From Scenedesmus sp. ARA3 (taxonomy: Eukaryota; Chlorophyta; Chlorophyceae; Sphaeropleales; Scenedesmaceae), in assembly GCA_004335835.1 (NCBI GenBank), contig RWJK01001453.1:1-64000 (forward strand): 64,000 nt of DNA, given 5' to 3'. Below are positions 24,901-36,400 of the stretch, in pieces; position 1 is the stretch's first letter; each line of letters begins with the position of its first letter. Position numbers and translations under genes: made by a program. Under the pieces are notes generated by a model. It searched no databases. It was not told where the DNA came from and saw nothing but the letters and a program-made list of their open reading frames with translations.

Positions 24901-27235
24901 AAGCCTTGGCCGCCAGATCCGGGCAGCGCAGCGCTGAACGAGCTTTGCAAGGGCTCGAGGTTTGCCTGCGCCATCATATACTCCTGCTGCTGCTGCTGCT
25001 GCGGGTGCCAGGCGCCAGCCTGCTGCTGAGCCAGCAGCATCTGCTGCTGCAGCGCCTCGAAGCGCGCCCGCAGGTCGGCTTCATCCTCGGCACTGCTCAC
25101 ATTGTACTCGCACGCTGCAGCCGCCGCTGCTGCTGCTGCTGCCATGGGGTGTGTCGGGCCGTATGATGCATCCCAGGAGTCCCTCCGCCGCCGCCCGCGC
25201 GGCTGCCCAGGCTGCCAGCCTTGCTGCCTGGCGTAACCTGGCAGCTGCTGCTGCAGGCTCAGCATGATGTCCTCCTCGCTGAACGCTGCATCTGGGCCAA
25301 ACTGCTGCCGCAGCTGCCGCACATGGCCCGAGAGCTCCGCAGCACTCATCGTGCTCGCGCCACGGCCCTGCGGGAAGCGCCGCATCTGCTGCTGCTGCTG
25401 CTGCTGCTGCGAGTTCATCCAGCCCTGCTCGGCCCGCAGCCGCGCAATCACCTCCTCAGATTCGGCCTGCGCGATCTGCTGGTACATCAAGTCTGCTGCC
25501 GCTGCTGCCGCCGCCTCCTCCTCTTCCTCATTAATCGTGCCATCCTGGCCCGGCCAGCCGGTTCCCCAGGGCATCTCAGGCAAGCTGTGCTGCATGTACT
25601 GCGCGGCCCGCAGCTGCTGGTCAAGCGCCGGCACGCTGTGCAGCATCCTGTTGCTGCCCTGGCCTGCTTTCTGCGCTGCGCCCTGCGGTTGCGCCAGCTG
25701 GCTCGCCTGCAGCGCGCGCAGCTCCGCTGAATTCAGCGCCAGCTGCTGCAACGCGCCGGATGATAGCTCCTGCACTGACGCCAGGCCCAGAGCATCGCCA
25801 GCAGCACCTTGCTGGCCCTGGCCTAGGAAGCTGTAGTGCCGCGCCGGCGGCCGCCGCTGCTGTCCGTCCGCGCGGCTCCCCGCTGCTGCGCCGCGCGCGA
25901 TCTGCTGGCCCAGCTCCTCGCCGTGGCTGCCAGTCCTGCCGGGCGGCGCTGCTGCTGCTGCGGATGCGCTGCCGCTGCCGCTGAACGCCCCGGCCGCGAT
26001 TGCGCTACGTGCAGCCTGCCAGCCGCCGCCTGCCACATCCTTGTCATCAGCTTTGCTCAGCCTGCTGAGCTGCCAGCCGTGCTCGCGCAGGAACTGCCGC
26101 AGCTGATCAATATCACCCACACCAGCCTGGTGGAGCTTCGCCAGCTTATCATCCTCCTCTGCCATTGCAACAGCCTCCAGCTCTGCTGCCACATCCTCCG
26201 CAACAGCCTGCCGCCCAAGCATGCCGCTAACGCTGCCCGAGCTATCCCTATCCCTCATCGCCGCCCCGCGCGCCGCAGCAGGCGCTGCTGCTGCCGCCGG
26301 CGGTTCCGGCACGACTGGCGGCGCCAGCACCACCCCGACAGACTCGTCTGCCGCTGCTGCTGCTACTGCTGCTGCGTCTGAGTTTGCCGTCACGAGCGTA
26401 TCCCTCGCGCCATCATGCGAGCCGAGAGAGGTCCTGCGAGTAAGCTCATGCAGCACCTTGGTGTATGCTCGCTGGCCCGCATCAGCATCATCCACGCCTG
26501 TAGCCGCAAGCGGCGCCGTCTGGCCAAACTGCCGCCCCAGCTCCCATTCCGAGGGGTCTGCCGGCGCTGCTGCATCGCCAGACGCCATGCTGCTGTCTGC
26601 GCGCGCAAGCTGCTGCCCGTTGCTGTCATCCTGCGCGGCCGCAGCTGCTGCCGGCGCTGCATGCGGCTGCAGCACAACCTCCTCTGCATCCTCCTTCACA
26701 GGAGCTACAGGGCTTGCATCCATGCTCATGTAGCCGCCATACGCGCTGCCAGCTGCTGCGGCGCCGCCAGCAGCAGCAGCAAAGTTGTTGATCTTTGACG
26801 CGATGCTGATGTTGGCAGGCTGGCTCAAGCTGCGGTGCGACGGCGATGCCGCGCCAGAGGCTGCTGCCGCAGCGCCGCCTGCAAATGCTGCAGCAGTAAC
26901 CTCCACTGCTGCGCCAGCGCTGCTCAAGCCGCCTGCTGTAACCGCCTGGCCGTCAGCATCGTCAGCAGCAAGCTCAGTGCGGTCTGTCACTGGCACAGTG
27001 ACGTCGCGCGCCTGCTGCTGCTGCTCCTCCGGCTGCTGCACCGCAACAGTGCCGAATGACGGCATCTCTGCCGTAGACCCGGTCTTGTCTGCTGCTGGAG
27101 CCGCTGCTGCTGCTGCTGGCGCCGCCGGCGCAGCTGCCTGCCTGCTCTCCACGCCCTGCAGCCTGCTGCTGCTGGCTTCGTGCAGCGCGCCTGACATGCG
27201 CATGCCGAGGCTCATGCTGCTTGCTGTGGATGTGC
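21909..27235 (-). other. About 1,770-residue Gln/Ala/Ser/Gly-rich C-terminal tail in one exon
   Basis: The frame stays open for 5.3 kb and directly continues the last TPR. It is dominated by Gln runs (up to about ten), Ala runs, and Met/Gly/Pro-rich spacers. One predicted helical island is IDQLRQFLREHGWQLSRL and another is KRNVSFKLNKHQLHAAM. I see no enzymatic domain. The length and lack of stops argue for real coding. Confidence 0.85.
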
Positions 27236-27382
27236 GTGGATTGGTGGCCTGCTTGAGCAGCGTGTGTGTGCGCTGCGTGGCTGGGTGGCTGCTGCCCAGC
27301 TGCCCGATGAATATCTGCACAGCTAGGGATAGCAGCGGCTCTGCCTCGTGGTGCTTGTCCTGCATCAGCAGCACCTCGGACA

Positions 27383-27418
<36 letters not shown>

Positions 27419-30400
27419 GGGCGGTGACCGCTTGTTAGCAGCAGGCTGGGCAGGATGTGGTAGAACACGGCATGCTTGAACATCCTAATAGGTAGGGCCA
27501 TGCGATTAGATCCACTATTGCTCAAGCAACACCACATTCTCTCATGCAACGCGTGAGAGACATCACGCATCTCTCCACGCACCTGTAAGGCTGTGCGCTA
27601 GGTCTGGGTGCTCGTTGTGCAGCACCTTCTGCCTGATGGACAGCGCCGCCTGGCCTGCCGCCAGCGCCTCCTCAACCTTGCCCATGTCCAGGTAGATCAG
27701 CGCCTGCAGCAGCAGCAGTAGCAACAGTAGGAACAGCGTCAGCAGCAGCAGCAGCAGCAGCACCGTGTCAACATACGCTGCTGCGGCAGCTGTGCGGCTG
27801 CTACTCAACAGGGCATCGCTTGCCAAAGAAACTCCTCGAACACTCGCACGCGTGGCACCCTTTGACAGAAAAACTGAACACCTTAGAACCAAATCATCCA
27901 AACATCGCAATACAATCGCACTACCCCAGCCAGCCTCTTCCTCACCTGCAGGTGCAGCGCTGCCGCCATCTGCAGGCCCTGCGGCTGCGAGGCCCTCAGC
28001 GCCTGGCAGCGCTGCGCCACCTCCAGCGCTGGCTCTAGCTGCTGCCGCATGCGCAGGATGTGGCCCAGCGTCTGCAGCGAGATGGCCACGATGGGGTGGC
28101 TGGCGCCCAGGTCCTGCGGCGACAGAATGCAACAAGCACGGCATGCAGCAGCACGCGTCAGGCTAGTGTGGCATGCGCAGGATGTGGCCCAGCGTCTGCA
28201 GTGAGATGGCAACGATGCGGTGGCTGGCACCCAGGTCCTGCGGCCACAAGGCGCAGCAACAAGCCATCATGTTTAATGCAGCACAGGCGAAGCCCCCTAA
28301 TCAGCGAAGTGTTTCAATGCCCATGTGCTCCTGTAGTGTTCATTGCTGCTCGAGCGCCGCCAGCACAGGCACAGCACCTTTAGAGCAGCGGACGGCTGGC
28401 ATGTGGCCAATTGGTCAATAAATCATTGCATAGTGGCCTATTGGTCAACAGCCATCGCTGCATCATCGCCGCCACAACAAGCATCTTAAAGACAGCAGCC
28501 ACAAGCCACACTGCCGCACCTTCTCGCGCATGGCCAGGCCCTCGCGTGCTGCTGCCTCAGCATCTGGCAGCCGCCCCATCTCACGCAGCACCTCCCCCAG
28601 GCAGTTGTGGCAGCTGGCCACAAAGCTGTTGCGCTCCGCAGCAGGCCCAGACATGTGCCGCGCTGCTTCCAGGCAATCCGTCGCAAGCTTCTCCGCCTCG
28701 TTTGCACGGCCTAATAGCACGAGCGCTAGGGCCTGCATGGTTGTCGCCACGATAACGGGCTTGCTGCTGGCGGGCTGGTTGAGCTGCTGGTACACCCACA
28801 CGGCGCGGCTGCAGTGCGACTCTACCTCAGCATACCTGCGCAGCAGCAGCAGCGCCAAGGACAAGAGCAGCGGGCAGCGGCTGAGTGCACTGCTATTGTG
28901 CACAGTATGTGCCGAATAACTGCGCCAAAAACAAGAGCAGCGGGCAGCAGCTAAGTGCACTTCTGCCATGCACAGTGTGTGCCGAACAACTGCGGCAGGA
29001 ACGTGCGGCTGTGCCGAGCGGCAGCGCGCGCGGTCCTTGCACAGCATCTGCTGCCATTCAGTCTTCGACTGCCGTTCTCCTGTGTCGTTGCACCGCTCAC
29101 ACGCATCTACATTTGCCAACACTTGATACATATACTACATATACTCACTTGCCCAGGTCCAGCATGACGTCCGCCACCACTTGCATCGAGGCAGCAGTGT
29201 CTGGGTGCAGCTCCCCGAGGCTCTTCTTCTTGACCGCCATGCAGCGCTGCGCCAGCGGCAGCGCATGTGCGGCCTTGCCCGCGCCGCGCAGCAGCGAAAC
29301 TAGCGAAGTGAGGCAGTTGAAGGTGTCCGGGTGGTGCAGGCCGGACACAGACTGGTACACCTGCGGGCGGAAGCAGTGAATGAGGAGCCGCCGCAGCAGA
29401 CAGCAGACGATGGTGGATGACTCAGCAACTCAGCAATGGACGGCTGGAGAGACTGACAGGAGGCAAAACACAAGCAACTGCAGATGCACACAACATCCCA
29501 TGTCATGCATGCATTCTTTGCGGCCCACAATCACGCCACCGTGCCAAAACACAGCTGAGCGGACTCAACATAACACGCCACCAGCCACCAGCAGCACACA
29601 CCTGCAGCGCCTTGCGGTACGTCTGCTCCGCCGCCGCCTGCTTGCCCTGCTGCGCGGCCAGCTGCCCCAGCATCATCAGCTGCGCAGCCACGCGCGGGTG
29701 CTCGCTGCCCAGCTGGCCCTGCAGCAGCGCCAGCACCTCCTGCGCCAGGCTCTGCGCCTCGTCCAGCCGGCCTGCCTGGCGCACCACCTGCACAGAATGC
29801 ACAAAATCAAACAACAAACATTCCTTGTGAGCACGAACTGAGAATGCACAAAAGGTTGTATACAGTTTTCAGCATGCGGCTTCTACAACTGCAGACTTTG
29901 CGCCTCGTCCAGCCTGCCGCCTGGCGCACCACCTGCACAACAAACCGTACACATTCACTGTGAGCATGAGCTGACCTGATGATGCACAACAGACTGCACA
30001 GGTTTTGCACAGTTTTTTTTGCACAGGTTTTGCACATAAATACATTCATTGTGAGCGTGAACTGGTTGAGCATGCACAGCAACGTGTATACATTTTGACC
30101 ACGGATTGATGTCCAGCCTCCAACAGTCCAGCCGCCGCGCCTGGCGCGCCACCTACACAACAGGTACACAATTATCACGACCCACATATAACATGAGCAT
30201 GTTGATCACACAGCCGCACGCTATGTGCAATCACGGTTGTCAGTCAAGCCATAATTGACTTGCCTGAGTGTAACTGGCAGAGGCACCTGCTACAAGCAAC
30301 TGGCGCAATTGAAGCCATGCGTGCCTATTACGCCACAGATGGCAGCCACAGTCCCCCACGGCCCCACGCACCTGCGCCAGCTGGTTCTTCCACACCGCGA

Positions 30401-33400
30401 CCTGCACGTCGTTGGGGCCGTACGCGGCGCCGCAGATGCCCAGCGCGCGCGTGACCACGCCCTCAGCCTCCACATACTTGCGGCTGCGGCGCAGCAGCTC
30501 AACCTGCAGCTGCAGCACTGCCAGCAGCTCCGCGCTGGCGCCGCCATACAGCGTCTCCTGCAGGGGCAGCGACGCACCAGGTTGCATAACATTCTCAATA
30601 CCTGTCAATTCACGTATAGCAACACAACACTTGTCTGATCCTGATGTGAACATAGAGAGCAAAAGGCGAGCGTTCGCATGCAGCGCCTACTGGGAGATAG
30701 CATGCTCTACGCAAGTCACCAGCCGCGACAGACCACACCAAGCACCACACGAAGCATCCCGCATGCTGCTGCTGCCAGCTGCCACGCACCAGCATCTCCA
30801 GCCCCTGCGCCAAGTGCTTGCTCGCTTCCGATGGCTTGCCGGCCTTGAGCATGAGCGCGCCCAGCTCCTGCAGGGCAGCAATGCAGACAGCAATTACAGG
30901 AGCGGTCAACCTTTGTCAACATTTATCATGTATGATATTTGATATTTTCTGGCTGAAGACTGCCTGACCTCAGCATGCCATGCCGTGCTGCCAAGGGTTT
31001 GTCACACTTGCCAGTTGCACTAGGGCTGTCGGCAACTCTTCTCCACCCGTGCCACGCGAGCAAGCCGCGCCCCGCTGCACAGCATCACGCACCTTGTAGC
31101 AGCGCGCCACCGCCTGGTGTGGGCCCTTGAGCTCGCGCCAGAAGTACTCCAGCGCCTGGCGCAGCATTGCGTCCGCGCGCTTGAGTGCTGCTGACTCAGC
31201 CAGCAGGCCGCCCAGCACCATCATCAGCTCCGCACTGTCCAGCGTCATGTCCAGGAACTGCGCGCGCTCCAGCACCACCTGACAGAAGCCTGCAGCGGCA
31301 GCAGCAGCGCAGCAACAGCAGAGGGACAGGCGGTCCGTCAGACACACATGTCCAGGAACTGCGCGCGCTCGAGGGCCACTTGGCAGAAGCCTGCAGATGG
31401 CAGCAGCAGGGCAGTATCGCAGCAGCGCAGCCGAGAGAATGGCGAACATGAAGTCAGTCAGACTGGCACATCTAAGAACTGCGGCCGCTCCAGCACCACC
31501 TGGCAGAAGCCTTCGGCAGCAGCAGCGCATCGCCAGGACAATGCAGCGTGCTTATAGAATCTGGCACATGCCACCATCTGCAGCACAACTCACGCACTAA
31601 ACAAATCGAGAGGCAAACAGCCCTCGCCTTTCCAGGCCAAACCCGTTACACCCCCCACACCACACCCCACGCACCCTGCAGCGTGTAGGAGCTGACGCTG
31701 CTGCTCAGCAGCGGCATGAGGTCCCACGCCATGCTGACATACAGCGGCAGCATGTCCTCCCGCACTTCTGTGAAGGCCCAGTTCACCAGCTGCACCACGT
31801 GCACAGACAGCCGGCTCCATGCCAGCCGCGCAGACAGCATGCGGTTCTTGGCAATCAGCGGCAGCACTAGCCGCCGCGCTGAGGACACCAGCAGCTCAGC
31901 AAAGCGACGACGCGTCTCGTTGTACGGCAGGCCTGCACAGTGCAACACATAAACAACACATCCATTGAGTGAAGTTACACACAGTTGGACAAGCCACAGT
32001 GGTGCAGAGCAGTCATACGTGCATATAAGAGTGCATGTATGCCCTGAGTCGCGGCTACAGCGTCACATCTGCACATGTACAACCACTAGCAGAGCACAAC
32101 ATGTGCTTGCCCGTGGCTGCTACTTTGTACAACGCTGCATCTTATGCCACAAAGCAGCCTGAAGCAGCAGCTGCACACGTTCTTGCGCTTCACCCACAAA
32201 CACACGGACCAGCTGGACAGCCAGCCCCTCAACCAAATGGTGCACCAGCAGCCATGCAGCGTCCCGGACCAGCTTGTGCATCTATAACAGCAGCTGCATG
32301 CCTTGCCTACAGCGCAGACAAACAAATATGCTGCCCATCGAGCCACGCTCCTCCTCCTCACCTAGGTTGTGCACCAGCACCCGCGCAGCGTCCCGCACAA
32401 GCTTGTGCATTGTAAATAACTGCAGCGACGCATTGTAGCTCAGCAGGCCCAGGTTTACTAGCCGCCGCATGATTGCGCGCCGCTCGTTGTTGGTGAGCGG
32501 CAGCGCTAGCAGCGGAGCCGCCATCTCAAAGCTGAACGGCGCCGGCAGCAGCGACAGCACCAGCAGCCCTGTCACGAGATCATCTGGCAGCGCAATCGCA
32601 GCTGCAACCAGCACCCTGCAGCCATCACGGCGGCAGCAGCAGCAGCAACCAAGACTGTCAGGACTGCCGAAGTGTTGTAGCAGTCCTGCACACCACGCAA
32701 GCAGATGCGAACAGAGGCAGTGTGCAGAACTTTGCAGAAGACAGGTGTACTCTGGTGTCGAGAGACAGACAAGCTGCTGCTGCCTGCTAGAGCTTGCATG
32801 TTGGGCAACATACCTGAGCACCCGCTCGTGCGTCTGCCTGCTCTCAAATGGCAGGTAGCTGCTGGTGTTGCCGTCGCTGCCGCCATGATCAATCGGCAGC
32901 GCGCGGTCGCTGTAGATGCGCAGGAAGTCGGCCGCGCTGCAGTAGCCGCAGCGCATGAGCCCGCACACCACAGCCAGAGCCAGCGGAGTGCCCTGGCACG
33001 CCTCTACCACGCACTGCACGTGCTCCTGCAGGGCAGACACGCAGCAGATGCACATATGTGCACGTCAGCCACTGCTGCATTACTCATGCTGTTAGTAAGC
33101 AACATCAGGCAGAGCAAGGCAGCGTGCAAGTTGACCACGAAGCAGGCAAGACACATAAGCAAAGTGTGTGACCTCAGCACTTGAGCTTGGATCATGAGTT
33201 CAGCCTGAACTCACCTGCTTCACGTTGGCCTGCGCCTGCTGCACCATCTGCCCCGCCACCTCTGCTGACAGCGGCTCCACTTGCACTGCGCGCGCAAGGT
33301 ACGTGATGCGCGACAGCGGCTCCTCACACACCACCACCACCTGCAGCTTGTGTGAAGACTGCAGCAACAGCAGACAGGGCCGCAGGCAGAGCAGCAGGTT

Positions 33401-36400
33401 GCGGATGGAAACAGCATAGCACCACCTGGCAGGCCAACCAAGGTACCGTACATGGCATGTTATCATGCTTATGGCCACTGCCTGCTGCCACATTGAAGTG
33501 GCGAGATGTTCATGCTCAATACCAGCAGGATCACACAAGCTTGCTGTTGGTTTCTTGGATGCGACAGGCAGGAATACATGCCAGTCACGCAACACGCGCG
33601 CATGCTATCCACACTGCAAACCCGCCGTCCCTCCAGCCAGCTTCAGAATGCCATCCAGCGGTCTGCTCTGATACTATACAGCAAGCATGCTAATGTGACT
33701 CACGTGCAAGATGTTATCCAGCAGGTCCAGGAAGCCCTGCTGCTCATCTCTGCAGCCAGCTTCACCCTGATCAACGCTGCTTTGGAACATGATCTTAAAC
33801 ATCCGCCAGAATGCCAAAGCCTCACACTCACATGCAGTATGTTATCCAGCAGGTCCAGGAAGCCCTGTTGCTCCTCAGCCGGCGCGCTCAGCAGCTCCTG
33901 CACGTGGCTCAGCACGATGCCAAAGCGCTCCCGGGGACGGCCCTCCAGCCACGCCAGCAGCTGCTGCGTGTCTGGGACATCACTGGTCAGGCCCAGCCCA
34001 GTCATCAGCTGCTGGCCTGCAGGATAAAGTACAGTGCAGTGTGCAGCAGTGTGTTGGAAGTGTGGATGCACAGCAAGCCAGCAGCTGCTGAGTGTTTGGC
34101 ACATCGCTGGTCAGGCCCAGCCCAGTCATCAGCTGCTGGCCTGCAGGATAAAGTACAGTTGACATGCAGCAGTGGGTTGGGTGCAATGCACAGCAAGTTA
34201 GCAGCTGCTGAGTGTCTGGGACATCACTGGTCAGGCCCAGCCCAGTCATCAGCTGCTTGACTGCACGACAATACATTGCAGTAAGCAGCAGTGTGTTGGG
34301 TGCAATGCACAGCAAGTTAGCAGCTGCTGCGTGTCTGGCACATCGCTGGTCAGGCCCAGCCCTGTCATCAGCTGCTGGCCTGCAGGATGAAGTACAGCTG
34401 ACATGCAGCAGTGTGTTACAATTGTGGATGCACAGCAAATTAGCAGCTGCTGCGTGTCTGGCACACGCTGGTCAGGCCCAGCCCAGTCATCAGCTGCTGG
34501 CCTGCACGATAAAGTACAGTCGGCATGCAGCAGTGTCTCGAGTGTGGATGCACATGCACAGCCGGCCTGCAGAGCCTCCTTCAGTAGCCATGACGTGCGC
34601 ACAAGCTGAATGCTTTGCTACTGCTGATTACCAAAACTACTAGCTGCACCAGCACGGCCATGCGGGTTCAAATCAGAACGCGCAACAATCAGCAAGCAAG
34701 CACTGCTGCCCTGCTGGCCACATCGCCTCGCACGCTCGCAGCCTCGCGGCCCCGCACCTGCCAGCACCACATTGCTCACGCCCTGCAGGTCAATCCAGTA
34801 CGCATCTGTCCAGTGGTGAGATACCACCAGCTCCTGTGCCATGCTGGCTGCCAGCATGCTGCGGCCCACCCCATGGGACCCGGTCAGCATGACCAGGTTG
34901 GTGCTGACGTCAGCCATGCCCAGCACCAGCTCAGCAACCTCCTCCTCACGAGGCACGTGGTACACAGGGAACTGCAGCAGCAGACATGTGGAAGCAGCAG
35001 CGCAGCACAGCAGCGCAGCACAGTAGCACAACAGGCAGGAGGTTGGGACACGCCTGCACGCAGTCACGCGGTCCAAGCGCAGCTGCGGAAACAGATAAAG
35101 CAGCACAGCAGAGCAGCTGAGCAGCCAACCAGTGAGGCGCGCCATCAACTGCCACTGCTTCGTCTCGCAGCTTGCACCGGGCAGCAGTGCACACGCCGAT
35201 CGAACCACCCAGCCTCAAGCCTAGCCTCAGCCCCAGCCCTGCCTGCACCTCTGGAATGAGCTGTGATTGAAGGTCACATTTCAATCAAATGTCAGCGCTA
35301 GCTAGCCGCACCTCTGGGAAGTTGTGCAGCCTCGGAATCGGCTCCTGCAGCACCCGCAGGTCCCGCAGCCAGCCAGCCGCCCCCTGCGGCCGCTTTGCCG
35401 ACAAGTTGCCTGCGCTGGATCCGAATGTGGGCAGCGCGCTGCCTGTGGTACTGTGCTCCTTGAGCTTCGCCTGGATGACCATAGCCGGGCTAGAGTTTGG
35501 CGGGAACGCAAAGTCCAGCTCAGCTATTGTTAGCAGGCCGTGGCTGCCGCACTGCAGGTGCTGCTGCACGTAGTCTGTCGTGAACTTGTCCAGCTGCTGG
35601 TCCAGGCCCCAGATGTGCGCCTGCGGCGCGATGGACACAACAGCAGGCAGCCGCAGTAAAGCATCAGGCAGTGTCAGCACACGCCCCTGAACCATCCCAA
35701 GCTGCTGCTGCAACATCACATCAACAGCCAAATTCAAACAATTTGCCCGCATGCATGCCATGCCAATGCCACTAGAGCAGCAGCCAACAGCACACTGCAG
35801 GCCTGCTGCACCCAGCCCACCTGCGGCTGCACCAGCTTGTACCAAAACTCCCGCCACGTCACGCGCTCCCGCCCGCCAAACGCGCCGCGCCACTCGCTGC
35901 GCACTGTGTCATTGCGCAGCACCATGAACGGCTCAACCACAGACAGCGTGGCCGGCCGCCGGCCAGGCCCCAACGACCTCTGCCGCCGCAGCATGCCGCC
36001 ACCACTGCCGCCGCCGCTGCCTGCGCGCCCGACGCCGCCGCTGCCGCTGCCGCTGGCGGTGCTGGACACGTAGAAGCTGCTCTCCCTGCTGCCTGGCCTG
36101 CTGTCGCTGTCGCTGAACCACAGCTGGCTGGACAGGTAGTGGTCGATCTCCTGCTGCAGCAGCGTGTCGATGTTCGAGCCAGACGGCAGGTGGTGCAGCA
36201 GCGACTGCAACCGAATTGTGGCTGACAGCGGGTCGCGCAGCAGCTTGGTGATGCCGCCCAAATGCTTTAGCGCAGCCTCCAGCTGCTGCTGCTGCGGCGC
36301 GTACGTGTGCGGCCTGCGCAGGTCTGCAATGGGCTGCTCTGATGTGTCAGCGCCTGCAGCCTCCATCGCATTCACCAGCAGCTGGTCTAGCCTGTTAAAG

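Larger units (their letters stand above)
27235..31289 (-). other. Kinesin-light-chain-like TPR array of the STAND protein
   Basis: Nine exons encode about 42-residue helical repeats. Typical signatures are AGRLDEAQSLAQEVLALL, GSEHPRVAAQLMMLGQLAA, GKQAAAEQTYRKALQ, MGKVEEALAAGQAALSIRQK and EHPDLAHSLTG. H-P-D/x and A-x-x-L-A positions recur. This is the usual ligand-sensing half of NB-ARC-TPR proteins. Confidence 0.9.
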
